Positions 24,920-33,815 of a DNA stretch of 64,000 nucleotides are shown piece after piece. Below the pieces are notes generated by a model, which had not been told where the DNA came from, searched no databases, and worked only from the letters and a program-made list of their open reading frames with translations. Positions within the stretch are counted from its first letter, which is position 1; each line of letters opens with the position of its first letter. Position numbers and translations under genes: made by a program. Source of the DNA: Actinophytocola xanthii. Lineage in GTDB: Bacteria; Actinomycetota; Actinomycetes; Mycobacteriales; Pseudonocardiaceae. Location of the stretch: the NCBI RefSeq assembly GCF_001921205.1, contig NZ_MSIE01000002.1:186001-250000 (forward strand). The letters are read 5' to 3'.

Positions 24920-24920
24920 G
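24899..24920 (-). repeat. Hexanucleotide repeat at the start of the AhpD-like gene
   Basis: On the plus strand CATGGA is repeated three times and followed by CATG, giving Met-Ser-Met-Ser-Met-Ser-Met at the N-terminus on the minus strand. Four start codons are offered in frame at six-base steps (24919, 24913, 24907, 24901). Unit number could change by slippage without a frameshift, altering the distance to the ribosome site. Confidence 0.8.
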
Positions 24921-24981
24921 GCGCGGGCTCCTTCTCGTCGACGGTGTGTCACCTCCTCCGACGACGGAGCCCGGAGAAACG

Positions 24982-27420
24982 TCAGCTGATCGAGTACGAG
25001 TACAGGTCTCCCGAGGTCAGCTCGAACCGCAGCCGGAACGGCCCGCCGGTGGTCGGGATGGTGGTCCTCGACCCCCACCTGACCGCCGTACCGAGGGTGT
25101 CGCCGGTGACCGGGGCCGCGTCTGCCGCCGAGTAGCCCTGAACCGGGTTGCCGGCCGCGTCCAGCAGGGCCACTCTCAGCTCGCCGGAGGTGCCGAGGTT
25201 GGCGTTCACCGTCACCGTCGTCCCTGTCGGTGCGAGGGTCCGGGTCGTGACGCTGCCGCCGCCCGCCGCCGTGCGGAACGCCTCGAACCGGTCCCGCTTC
25301 CACGTCAGCAGGCCGATCCTGCTGTTCCCGGTGGCCTTCGCGCACAGGCTCGGGACGTCCTCGGCCCCGCAGGAGTGCTCACCGGCGAAGGAGCCGTAGT
25401 AGTACCGCACCTCGTCGCCCACGGTCAGCAGGGACGAGCCACCCACCTGGAAACCCCAGTTCCACGCCGACTGCGCGGGCTCGGCGACGATCGGGTCGCG
25501 GGCCGGCCGGCTCCAGCTCAGCAGGTCCTGCGATGCGGCCAGTTCCAGGTGCGCCCGGCCGATGTCCTCGCCGGGGTTGCCGAGCCGGTTGGGCAGCTCG
25601 TGGACGTCGAACATCCAGGGCACGCCGATGAACTGCTCGCCGTACCGCATGCCGGCCATGCCGTAGATCTCCGAGGACGCGCCCGGGCGGGACGGGTACC
25701 GCGCGAGGACCTTCTCGTGGTCGAACGTGTCCGACGCCAGCGCGAACCGTGGGCTGCTCCAGCGGACGAAGTCGGTGCTGAACGACGTGTAGACGGTGCG
25801 CGCCCCGTACGGCGACGCGGTCGGGTACTGCTTGCTGAGCGCCACGAACCGTCCGCCGTTGGTGGGATCCCAGCTCACGTTCACCACGTCGAACCCGGGC
25901 AGGACGGTGTTGCCGCCGTTCAGGTCGGTCCACGTGACACCGTCGCGGGACGCCATCGCCGAGTAACGCCCGTTCTTCGGGTAGAGCGTGTAGTAGCGGA
26001 AGCTCGCGGAGTCGGCGGGGTCGTAGTCCGGGTTCTCGGCGATCCCGCCCGGTCCGTTGGGGGAGACGGGCCCGGTGCCATGCTTCGTCCACTTGACACC
26101 GTCGGTACTGGTGGCGAGACCGGTGCCGGCCGCGGTGTTGTACCACATGCGGTAGCTGCCGCCCGGGTCCCGGAGCACGGCGCCGCCGAACCTCGGGTTG
26201 GCATCCCACGAGCCGCCGGTCAGCACGACACCCGTCGCCCCGCCGGCGAGTGCCGGGTCGCCCTTCGGGGTGCCCTTGACGAGCTGCCTGGTCATCCCGG
26301 TGTACGACTCCACCCGCTGGTCACCGACGAACAACACGCTGCCGGTGCCGAGCGGCTCGGCGTACCTGCCGTCCTGGCTGGACCGCAGGGTGACGTCGTC
26401 CCAGATGGTGGTGCCGGTGGCGGCGTACTCGCTGTAGAGCCGCAGGGTCACCGAGGTGGCGTCCGACGGGGCGACCTTCGTCACCGTCAGCTTCCGCCAG
26501 CCCGACCCGCCAGTAACGTCCACATGCGACTTATAAGAATCCGATGTGGACTCGTCGGTCCTACGGTACTCGAGCCACAGCTGCCCGGTGAGTCCGCTTG
26601 CGATCTGGTACCACGCCGTGGCGGTGAGCGTCTCGCCCGCGGAGACCGGGACGGCCTTGCTCAACGCGGTCTGGCCGCTGCCGGTGTTGGTGTCCACCAT
26701 GCGCAGCGCCCGGTTTCCGGTGTGCACGGGGGAGGAGACGAGCTGCGCGCTTCCGCCGCCGGAGACCGCCCACGGCGAGGGCAGCGGTGAGTCGTGCAGG
26801 TCCTCGAAGCCGCTGTTGGGCACCTTGCGTACCGGTGGTGGTGCGGAGTCGAGGGTGACGTCGTCCCATACCGTGGTTCCGACCGCCGTCTGCTTGGTAT
26901 AGACCAGGACCGTCGCGGTGATGGCGTCGTCCGGCGCGGCGGCGCCCACCGACAGGACCTGCCAACCAGTGGCGCCCGTGACGTCGGTGGCTACCACGGC
27001 CTCGTCGATGCGCGATCCGTCCGGGCGCCAGTACTCCAGGTACAGCGAGCCCGCGGTCTGGTCGACGCGCTGGGCGAAGGCGCGCGCCGTGAGCGTCTCG
27101 CCGGGCACCACCGCGACCGGTGCGCTCCGCACGGACACGCCGTCGCCGCTCGCGGTGTCGGTGACCCGCAGGGCTCGGGAGCCGCCGTGTACCGGGCTGG
27201 TGGTGGCGGTCGCCGTGCCGCCGTCCCCGGTGACGCTCCACTGGCTCACCGTGGAGGCCGAACTCTCGAAGCCCGCGTTCGCCACGAGCCGGGCGCCGGT
27301 CCAGTCGGCCATCAGCTCGACGGGTTGCCAGGACACCGACCCGTCCAGTGTTCCAACGACGAGACCCCCGGCCAGGATGGTTGTCAGTACCAGCGGCAGC
27401 CGACGAGGTTGTGTGGACAT
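24982..27420 (-). CDS. Secreted GH43/GH32-like beta-propeller protein with two tandem CBM-like modules
   Basis: 812 residues. A signal anchor (LPLVLTTILAGGLVVGTL) is followed by two homologous ~150-residue beta-sandwich modules (~45-195 and ~198-350). Each opens with N-x-GFE, carries SPVH-G-RALR and ends with WDDVTL, a pattern of CBM4/9-like carbohydrate-binding modules. Residues ~355-690 look like a five-bladed glycosidase-type propeller (DANPRFGGAVLRDPGGSYRM, WYNTAAGTGLATSTDGVKW, VSWDPTNGGRFVALSKQYP), then a C-terminal beta domain. Such proteins act on sugars outside the cell. Catalytic acids cannot be assigned safely from sequence alone, so hydrolase activity is a family inference. Confidence 0.75.
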   Translation of the reverse strand: MSTQPRRLPLVLTTILAGGLVVGTLDGSVSWQPVELMADWTGARLVANAGFESSASTVSQWSVTGDGGTATATTSPVHGGSRALRVTDTASGDGVSVRSAPVAVVPGETLTARAFAQRVDQTAGSLYLEYWRPDGSRIDEAVVATDVTGATGWQVLSVGAAAPDDAITATVLVYTKQTAVGTTVWDDVTLDSAPPPVRKVPNSGFEDLHDSPLPSPWAVSGGGSAQLVSSPVHTGNRALRMVDTNTGSGQTALSKAVPVSAGETLTATAWYQIASGLTGQLWLEYRRTDESTSDSYKSHVDVTGGSGWRKLTVTKVAPSDATSVTLRLYSEYAATGTTIWDDVTLRSSQDGRYAEPLGTGSVLFVGDQRVESYTGMTRQLVKGTPKGDPALAGGATGVVLTGGSWDANPRFGGAVLRDPGGSYRMWYNTAAGTGLATSTDGVKWTKHGTGPVSPNGPGGIAENPDYDPADSASFRYYTLYPKNGRYSAMASRDGVTWTDLNGGNTVLPGFDVVNVSWDPTNGGRFVALSKQYPTASPYGARTVYTSFSTDFVRWSSPRFALASDTFDHEKVLARYPSRPGASSEIYGMAGMRYGEQFIGVPWMFDVHELPNRLGNPGEDIGRAHLELAASQDLLSWSRPARDPIVAEPAQSAWNWGFQVGGSSLLTVGDEVRYYYGSFAGEHSCGAEDVPSLCAKATGNSRIGLLTWKRDRFEAFRTAAGGGSVTTRTLAPTGTTVTVNANLGTSGELRVALLDAAGNPVQGYSAADAAPVTGDTLGTAVRWGSRTTIPTTGGPFRLRFELTSGDLYSYSIS

Positions 27421-27662
27421 CCCACTCCTTCACGCCAGAACCGTTGCGCGACTCCGCGAGCATAGGGTCGCCGACGTCGGGAACGGGAGAAAGTCACCGA
27501 TTACCGGACTAACAGGTGGGCCTTCGCCGTTGGTGCCACCCGGGCGGCACGTGGTCATGTGGGCTGGTCAGCGGGAGAGCCCTGGCCGGCCGGAGCCGTC
27601 GAGTGTCCGGTCGCGGCGGAGCCGAAAGTCCGGCACATGGAACGCCCACGGCCCCACGCGCA

Positions 27663-28472
27663 TCACCGAGGGCTGGTCGGCCTGCCGAACCTGCCCAGCG
27701 GGGGTCCCGACCGGACCGGCACGACATGGGTGAGCGCGGGCCGGTGCCCGAAGTCGTGCAGCAGGAAGCCCGGCGGCTCCTCGACGTAGGCGCCGCACCG
27801 CGTCGGGTCGAGCCCGAGGAAGGACTGGCGATAGGTGCTGGGCGCGCTGGTGACGACGCTCCCGGCGAACATGGTCGTCAGCGGTCGGTGCAGGTGTCCG
27901 ATGAGGATCCGGCTCAGCGGCCGATGGCGAGCCAGGACCGCCTCGAGCTCGGTCGCGTCGGCCAGCATGGAGTTGTCCATCCCGGCAATGCCGCTCCGCA
28001 CCGGGTGGTGATGCATGGCCAGCACGACCGACGCTTCCGATGCCGTTCCCAGCTCGTCGTCGATCCACTCCAGCTGAGTCCGTCCGAGACGGCCGAAACT
28101 CCGTCCGGCGACACTCGAATCGCAGAAGAGGATGCGTAAGCCGTCGTAGTCGACTCGATAATAGAGGCGGTGCGGCTCTGCCTCCGCGGCCCGGACGTAC
28201 TCGGTACGAGCGAAAGCCCGCGCCATGTGCTCGGCGTTGTCGTGGTTGCCCGGAACGATATGGACGGGCAGGTCGACGCCGTGTAGAACTGTGGCCGCGA
28301 GACGGTACTCGTCCGGGTCGCCGTGGTCGGCGAGATCGCCGGTAATCACGATGCACGCGGGCTGGGGGTCCAGCGCCTGAACGCGAATGAGCGCGTCGTG
28401 GAAGAGCTTCGCGGGAGCGCCGGCAAGTGGGCCAGTCGTGATATGCATGTCGGACAGGTGTCCGATGAGCAT
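27663..28472 (-). CDS. Calcineurin-like metallophosphoesterase (CpdA-type)
   Basis: 269 residues with all five metallophosphoesterase motifs in order: D-x-H in LSDMHI, GD in ITGDLADHGD, GNHD in IVPGNHDNAEH, the His motif in LAMHHHPV and G-H-x-H in LIGHLHRPL. This pattern matches class III phosphodiesterases such as cyclic-AMP phosphodiesterase CpdA, though many relatives act on other phosphodiesters. It is cytoplasmic (no signal peptide) and dimetal dependent. It stands alone on the minus strand, with about 240 bp to the next gene on one side and 313 bp to the divergent HAD gene on the other. Confidence 0.92.
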   Translation of the reverse strand: MLIGHLSDMHITTGPLAGAPAKLFHDALIRVQALDPQPACIVITGDLADHGDPDEYRLAATVLHGVDLPVHIVPGNHDNAEHMARAFARTEYVRAAEAEPHRLYYRVDYDGLRILFCDSSVAGRSFGRLGRTQLEWIDDELGTASEASVVLAMHHHPVRSGIAGMDNSMLADATELEAVLARHRPLSRILIGHLHRPLTTMFAGSVVTSAPSTYRQSFLGLDPTRCGAYVEEPPGFLLHDFGHRPALTHVVPVRSGPPLGRFGRPTSPR

Positions 28473-28785
28473 TGTGGCCTCCGATCCGCTGGACCGTCAT
28501 GATCGGGCTACCACGGTTATGCTACGTGACGAAAAGCGCGGCAACCAGAGGTCGGAATCCGGCGTGGTGGGCCTCTCCTGTGGTATGCTGACCGATCCCG
28601 GGGGCCGTCAATCCATGGGAAACAAATTCATGGAAGCGGTGCTTTTTGGAGGAGATCGGCGAGTCGTACACGAGACAGGATGAGCGCGTCGCGCGCGAGA
28701 TAAACTCCCCGAATCTCGGGACTCTGGAAGCGAAGCTCGTCGAACTGGGCAACGGGCCGTAGATCTCCGCGTCCGGAGGTGTCGG
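28473..28785. other. 313-bp A+T-richer intergenic region with two candidate short ORFs
   Basis: This divergent gap between the phosphoesterase and HAD genes is less G+C-rich than its surroundings. It should hold promoters for both. A 22-codon ORF (28615-28683, starting MGNKFMEAVLFGG) and, in another frame, a 38-codon ORF from TTG 28646 to 28762 (LEEIGESYTRQDERVAREIN at its start, Glu- and Leu-rich after) are present on the plus strand. The second looks more protein-like, and its frame stays open upstream to a TGA at about 28588 without an ATG, so it may be the decayed end of a gene. Neither is certain. Confidence 0.35.
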
Positions 28786-29529
28786 GTGAGGACAGGCGGT
28801 CGCGAGCGGTATCTGCTCCTGTGGGCCATAGACGGCACGTTGATCGAGGCCAATGGCTTCCGGCACACGATGTACTCTCGGGTCTTCGACGAGTTGTTGG
28901 GCATTCCGTTCCGGAAAGTGGTTTCGGCACCCGGGTTCAGCACGATCGAGAAGATTCGTCGAACCCTGTCGTTCCACGGCGTGACGCCGACCGACAGGTT
29001 GGTCGGACTGGTCTCCGACCGGCTCGTCAGCGGGTACGTCGCGGCCCGGGACGAACTCGCCGACGACGGTCAGCTGTTGCCGGGGGCGGTCGCCGCGTTG
29101 CGGCGCTTCGCCGCGGACGAGCGCTTCGTCCAGACGGTGCTCACGTGCACGCTCAAGGGCATAGCCTGCGCCAAGATCGAGGCGTTCGGACTGTCGCCGC
29201 TGTTCGAGACATCCGTCGGCGCCTACGGTGACGACGCGTTCCGGCGGGTCGAACTGCCGGACGTGGCGCGCCGACGTTGCGAGCTGACCGGGAGGCACGT
29301 TCCCCGCAGCGGCACGGTCGTCATCGGCGACACCGACGAGGACATGCGCACGGCGAAGGCCGCCGGTGCCCATGCCGTGGCCGTCGCGACCGGTAGGTGT
29401 TCGCCGTCGGCGCTGTGGTGCGCGGGCGCCGACATCGTCGTACCGGACCTGACCGACATCGCACCGGTGTGGGACTACCTCGAGGCCGTCGGACGCCGCT
29501 CGACCCGGTCGAGGCCGGTCGCGCTCTGA
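28786..29529 (+). CDS. HAD-superfamily hydrolase-like protein with altered nucleophile
   Basis: 247 residues from GTG 28786, six bases after GGAGG. The HAD scaffold is intact: motif I region YLLLWAIDGTLIEANG, cap domain, motif II Thr in VLTCTLKG, motif III Lys in GIACAKIEAFG and motif IV acidic pair in VIGDTDEDM. In motif I the nucleophilic Asp of D-x-D-G-T is replaced by Ala14, while Asp16 is kept. A single-base change (GAC to GCC) explains this. Phosphatase-type catalysis through an aspartyl phosphate should be lost, leaving a binding or regulatory role, or a recently inactivated enzyme. Confidence 0.87.
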   Translation: MRTGGRERYLLLWAIDGTLIEANGFRHTMYSRVFDELLGIPFRKVVSAPGFSTIEKIRRTLSFHGVTPTDRLVGLVSDRLVSGYVAARDELADDGQLLPGAVAALRRFAADERFVQTVLTCTLKGIACAKIEAFGLSPLFETSVGAYGDDAFRRVELPDVARRRCELTGRHVPRSGTVVIGDTDEDMRTAKAAGAHAVAVATGRCSPSALWCAGADIVVPDLTDIAPVWDYLEAVGRRSTRSRPVAL

Positions 29530-29672
29530 CCACCACGCCGGGCCGGCTCCGCACATCAACCGATCGGATGAGCCGCAAATCCACCGGCGGCGGGGTCGAC
29601 GTGCGTCGTGGCCGTCTGGCAGGTTGTGCGGGGTCTGGCTTGTCCGTTTTTTCGCCATGGGGGTGACATGCC

Positions 29673-31259
29673 TTGTCGAGGCACGTGAGAAAACTAATCG
29701 CGCTCGGCACCGCGGTCGTGCTGGCCGCCGCGCTGACCGGCAGTGTTTCCGCGACCGAAGGGGGAACCAGGGGCGGTGACTGGGCCACCTGGCAGAAGGA
29801 CCCGCTCGGCTCCCGGTTCGCCGCGGCCGAACACCACATCCGTCCGCACAACGTGGCGAACCTCAAGCTGAAGTGGGCGTTCGCGTACCCGAAGACCGAG
29901 GCGACCGGGGTGCGCAGTGCGCCGGCCGTCGTCGGCGACACAATCTACTTCGGGGGCTCCGACGGCAGGTTCTACGCCAGGGACGCGAAGACCGGCGCCG
30001 CGCGGTGGGAGTTCGACCTCCGCTCGGTGGACCCGGCGGGCCGTGCGGTCGTGTGGGACGGCCCCGCCGTCGAGTACGGCAAGGTGTACTTCGGCGACGC
30101 GCGCGGCTACTTCTACGCGCTCAACGCCCGCACGGGCACCCTGGCGTGGGTCACCCGCGTCGACTCGCACCCGTTCGCCACCGTCACCAGCTCGCCGATC
30201 GTCCACAAGGGACGTGTCTACGTCGGCGTGTCCAGCAACGAGAACGAGGGCGGCCGGGACTACCCGTGCTGCACGTTCCGCGGCCACGTCGACGCGCTCG
30301 ACGCCCGGACCGGCGAGCTGGACTGGCGCTACCACACCGTTCCGGAGCCCCAGCAGGTCGGCACGTGGCCGAGCGGCGCGGCGCGGTACGAGCCGTCGGG
30401 CGCCGGGGTGTGGAGCTCACCGGTGATCGACCCGCGCAGCAACACCCTGTACGTCGGGACCGGTCAGAACTACACCGGCAGCGGCGGCGACTTCGACACG
30501 TTGCTGGCGCTCGACACCCGCACCGGCGGCGTGCGGTGGAAGAACCAGGTGACCGAGGCCGACACCTGGCGGACCCTGTGCAACGACCCCGACCCGGAAG
30601 GCTACTGCCCGGGCCTGGCGGACGGCACCGCGCTCGACTACGACATCGGCGCGACCCCCAACATCGTGCGCACCGGCGGCCGCACGCTCGTCGGCGTGGG
30701 CCAGAAGATGGGCGTCTACCACATGTTCGACGCGCGGACCGGTGAGGTGCTGTGGCGTCGGCAGCTCGGCGTGCCGCTCCCGTCCGGCGGCATCTCGGGC
30801 ATCCAGTGGGGCTCGAGCTACGACGGCAGGCTGCTCTACATCCCCACGTACTACGCCGACCCCGGCACGCTGTTCGCGGTGAACCCGGTGAACGGAGACG
30901 TGGTGTGGCAGACCCCGGCGCCGGCGGACGGCTGCACCACCGGGGGCGCCGCCCAGGTCCCGCACCCCCTGTGCGCACCGGCCCACGGGGCGCCCGCGAG
31001 CAGCAGCCCCGGTCTCGCCTGGGTCGGCGGGGTGGACGGCAAGCTGCGGGCCTACGACACCAGGAACGGCCGGATCCTGTGGAGCTACGACACCGTGCGG
31101 GTCTTCAACGGTGTCAACGGCATCGAGGGCATGGGCAGCGCGATCACCGGCACCGGCGGCGGCACGGTCGTCGCGAACGGCATGGTGTACGTGCAGTCCG
31201 GGTACTGGCCGGAGTACTCGACGGAGAAGGGGCACGTTCTGCTGGCGTTCGGGCTCTGA
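29673..31259 (+). CDS. Secreted PQQ-binding-like beta-propeller protein
   Basis: 528 residues from TTG 29673; an in-frame GTG at 29685 (MRKLIALGTAVVL) is equally possible. A signal peptide ends near VSATEG. The rest is an eight-bladed quinoprotein-alcohol-dehydrogenase-like propeller with repeated strands: LKLKWAFAYPKTEATGVRSA, GDTIYFGGSDGRFYARDAKT, TGAARWEFDL and TGVRW-type Trp blades. It also has VYVGVSSNENEGG, and YPCCTF with two adjacent Cys, which in PQQ dehydrogenases can form the vicinal disulfide over the cofactor. No cytochrome domain (CxxCH) is seen. It is probably an extracytoplasmic alcohol/polyol dehydrogenase or a scaffold; no partner gene is adjacent. Confidence 0.85.
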   Translation: MSRHVRKLIALGTAVVLAAALTGSVSATEGGTRGGDWATWQKDPLGSRFAAAEHHIRPHNVANLKLKWAFAYPKTEATGVRSAPAVVGDTIYFGGSDGRFYARDAKTGAARWEFDLRSVDPAGRAVVWDGPAVEYGKVYFGDARGYFYALNARTGTLAWVTRVDSHPFATVTSSPIVHKGRVYVGVSSNENEGGRDYPCCTFRGHVDALDARTGELDWRYHTVPEPQQVGTWPSGAARYEPSGAGVWSSPVIDPRSNTLYVGTGQNYTGSGGDFDTLLALDTRTGGVRWKNQVTEADTWRTLCNDPDPEGYCPGLADGTALDYDIGATPNIVRTGGRTLVGVGQKMGVYHMFDARTGEVLWRRQLGVPLPSGGISGIQWGSSYDGRLLYIPTYYADPGTLFAVNPVNGDVVWQTPAPADGCTTGGAAQVPHPLCAPAHGAPASSSPGLAWVGGVDGKLRAYDTRNGRILWSYDTVRVFNGVNGIEGMGSAITGTGGGTVVANGMVYVQSGYWPEYSTEKGHVLLAFGL

Positions 31260-31406
31260 CCGACCGGCCCGTCCCGCGGGACCAAGGTCCCGATCCGGTA
31301 CCGCCTTTGATCACTGTTCGGCGCGGGCTCCCGTGCCCCAGGGTGAGAGGTGACCGGATCGGGACCGCGCCGGGCGGACCCGCTCACCGGCCGCGAGGAG
31401 ACCACT

Positions 31407-32594
31407 GTGCTGTCCGCCGCCTCAGCCGAGGTCGTGCGTGCGACGCTGCCCGTCGTACGCGACCACGCCACCGAGATCACCGGTGTGTTCTACCCGTCGA
31501 TGTTCGCCGCCCACCCCGAGCTGCTCGAGGTGTTCAACCAGGGGAACCAGGCCAACGGGCAGCAGCGGGTCGCGCTGGCCTCGGCCGTCGTGGCGTTCGC
31601 CGGGCACCTGCTCGAGCCCGACGCCACGCCGTTCGACGCGATCGCCGAACGCATCGTGCACAAGCACGTGTCGCTGGGCATCCGCGCCGAGCAGTACCCG
31701 ATCGTCGGCCGGCACCTGCTCGCGGCCGTGGGCACGGTACTCGGCGACGCCGTGACGGCGGAGATCGCCGCCGCCTGGGACGAGGTCTACTGGCTGTTGG
31801 CCTGCCGGCTCATCGCCGCCGAGGCACGCCTCTACCAGCGCGGCCAGGTGGACCCGGTGACGGTGTGGCGGCGGTGGCGGGTCGCCAAGCGGCAGGACGA
31901 GGCCGTCGACGCGGTGTCGTTCACGCTGGTTCCCGACGACGGCGGCCCGGTGCCGGACTTCGCGCCCGGTCAGTACGTCTCCGTCGCCGTCGACCTGCCG
32001 GGCGGCGGCCGCCAGCCCCGGCAGTACTCGCTGTCGCAGGGGCCCGGCCGGGGATCGCTGCGTATCTGCGTGCGGCGGGTGCGCGGCACCGGCGGCGCTC
32101 CCGACGGTGCCGTCTCCACCCACCTGCACGAGAACCTGCGCGCCGACGACACCGTCCTGGTCGGCCCGCCCGCCGGCGAGAACACCCTCGTGCCAGGGGA
32201 CGAGCCGGTCCTGCTGGTCAGCGGCGGTATCGGCATCACCCCGACGGCATCGATGCTCGACCACCTCGCCCGCACCCAACCGACCCGGCGGGTGGTCGTC
32301 GCACACGCGGAACGCTCACCCGAGCGGCACGCGCTGCGCGCCGAGATCGACCACCTCGCCTCCGACCTGGTCGACGCGGAGGTGCTCACCTGGTACGAGA
32401 CCGGCGACGGCGGCCGGCCCGGCCTGCTCGAGGTCGAGGCCCTCCCGCTGCCGCCGGGCGTGTCGGTTCACCTCTGCGGCCCGCTGCCGTTCATGCGGGC
32501 GGTACGGTCCGGCCTGCTGCGGCGGGGAGTGCCCGCGGACCGCGTCCGCTACGAGGTCTTCGGCCCCGGGATGCTGGACACCGCCGCGGGCTGA
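31407..32594 (+). CDS. hmp: Flavohaemoglobin (nitric oxide dioxygenase)
   Basis: 395 residues from GTG 31407, which is six bases after GAGGAG and gives the usual MLS start; a GTG at 31350 would add 19 residues. The globin domain covers ~1-140 (VRATLPVVRDHATEITGVFY), with proximal His in IVHKHVSLGI. An FAD-binding ferredoxin-reductase domain follows (FAPGQYVSVAVDL, RQYSLSQGPG) and an NAD-binding domain (LLVSGGIGITPTASML, LCGPLPFMRAV). It converts NO to nitrate with O2 and NAD(P)H. It is monocistronic; a redox or NO-responsive repressor site could lie in 31260-31406, but I see no clear palindrome for one. Confidence 0.94.
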   Translation: MLSAASAEVVRATLPVVRDHATEITGVFYPSMFAAHPELLEVFNQGNQANGQQRVALASAVVAFAGHLLEPDATPFDAIAERIVHKHVSLGIRAEQYPIVGRHLLAAVGTVLGDAVTAEIAAAWDEVYWLLACRLIAAEARLYQRGQVDPVTVWRRWRVAKRQDEAVDAVSFTLVPDDGGPVPDFAPGQYVSVAVDLPGGGRQPRQYSLSQGPGRGSLRICVRRVRGTGGAPDGAVSTHLHENLRADDTVLVGPPAGENTLVPGDEPVLLVSGGIGITPTASMLDHLARTQPTRRVVVAHAERSPERHALRAEIDHLASDLVDAEVLTWYETGDGGRPGLLEVEALPLPPGVSVHLCGPLPFMRAVRSGLLRRGVPADRVRYEVFGPGMLDTAAG

Positions 32595-32670
32595 CCCTGC
32601 CCCGGCCGAAAGTACGAAGTCGGTGCTCGCGTGGCGCTGTCGCCCCGGGCCCGGTCCTACGCTGCGGTTC

Positions 32671-33120
32671 ATGGTCACCTCGACACGGCGGAGCAGCCCG
32701 CCGCTCACGATCATCGCGTCCTTCCTCGGTTTTCTCGCCTCGACGGTGTCGGTCGTCGCCGGTGGGATCGTCCTCGCGACGTCCGGACCCGAGCTCGCCG
32801 AGGAGCTGCGGAAGAAGGACCCGTCGATGAGCGGGAGCGAGGTCGACGCCGGTGTCGCGTTCGCACAGGGCGTCGGCATCGCCGTCGCCGCGGTGGTGGC
32901 GCTGGGCTACCTGTGGCTGGCCTTCCGGCTCAAGGCCGGCCGCAACTGGGCGCGCGTGGTCCTGACCCTGCTGACGGTGGTGCAGGTCGCCTACCTCGTC
33001 GCCGAGGGCGGCGGCACGACGCTGGGCTACGTGTCCTGCGGGCTCGCCGTTCTCGCCGTCGTACTGAGCTTCCTGCCACCATCGAACGTCTACATTGCCA
33101 CCGCCCGGCGCGGTGGCTGA
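32671..33120 (+). CDS. Small four-helix membrane protein
   Basis: 149 residues from ATG 32671. Four hydrophobic segments occur at ~12-38 (LTIIASFLGFLASTVSVVAG), 66-86 (GVGIAVAAVVALGYLWLAF), 94-110 (WARVVLTLLTVVQVAYLV) and 116-135, with a charged loop (ELAEELRKKDPSMSGSEVD) between the first two. It resembles the broad group of actinomycete tetraspan membrane proteins of unknown role. It is convergent with the OsmC gene 11 bp downstream. Confidence 0.75.
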   Translation: MVTSTRRSSPPLTIIASFLGFLASTVSVVAGGIVLATSGPELAEELRKKDPSMSGSEVDAGVAFAQGVGIAVAAVVALGYLWLAFRLKAGRNWARVVLTLLTVVQVAYLVAEGGGTTLGYVSCGLAVLAVVLSFLPPSNVYIATARRGG

Positions 33121-33131
33121 CCCGCGGGCGG

Positions 33132-33653
33132 TCAGACCAGGTCGACCGTGAGCGGTACGGCCTTCGTGAGGGTGTGGCCGACCGGCGAGGACGCGACGAC
33201 CCTGGCGTGCAGGGACTCCAGGTCGGCGCGGGGCGCGGGGGAGGTGATCCGGACCTTCGCGGTGATCGAGTCGAAGCCCGCGTGGCCTTCGGCGAGGCCC
33301 AGGAAGACCCTCAGGTCGATGTCGCCCTTGAGGTCCACGGTCAGCTCGTCGAGCTGGATCCCGGCGACCGAGGCGTTCGCGGCATATCCCACGGCGAGGC
33401 AGTTGCCCAGTGCCGACAGGAGTTGTTCGACGGGGTTGGGCGCGGTGTCGGCGCCGCCAAGGCCCGACGGCTCGTCCGAGGGGACGGGGTCGAAGCCGCG
33501 GACGCGGGCGCTGGACTGGAAGCCGCCGGTCCAGGTGACGTGCGCGGCCCAGGTCGTGTCCGCCTTCGCGGGGTCCTCCTGGATCGCGGCGACGAGGGCG
33601 CCCACCGCGCTCAGGTCGACGTTGTTCAGCGTGCTGCCGGTTTCCACGGTCAT
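33132..33653 (-). CDS. OsmC-family protein
   Basis: 173 residues with the OsmC fold signature TAPNPVEQLLSALGNCLAVG, where Cys is the presumed peroxidatic residue. The place where OsmC enzymes carry their second Cys (a C-P-V motif) reads ASSPVGHTL, so the resolving Cys is missing. It may be a redox sensor or acyl/thiol-binding variant rather than a complete hydroperoxidase. It lies at the edge of the organosulfur island, and a second OsmC gene with the same loss occurs at 45550. Confidence 0.88.
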   Translation of the reverse strand: MTVETGSTLNNVDLSAVGALVAAIQEDPAKADTTWAAHVTWTGGFQSSARVRGFDPVPSDEPSGLGGADTAPNPVEQLLSALGNCLAVGYAANASVAGIQLDELTVDLKGDIDLRVFLGLAEGHAGFDSITAKVRITSPAPRADLESLHARVVASSPVGHTLTKAVPLTVDLV

Positions 33654-33815
33654 CGCGTGCTCCTTGTCCTGGCTGGGCCCTCAGCGTCGTTGCGATGGCG
33701 GGCCGCTGGCAACGGGATCCACATCGTGGAACCGCTCCCACCATGCGAGCGTCGTTGCCCCGCGGGCGCCGGGGGCTCCATGCTCGCGGCCGGGGCGAGA
33801 CCTGTGGGAGGGACG

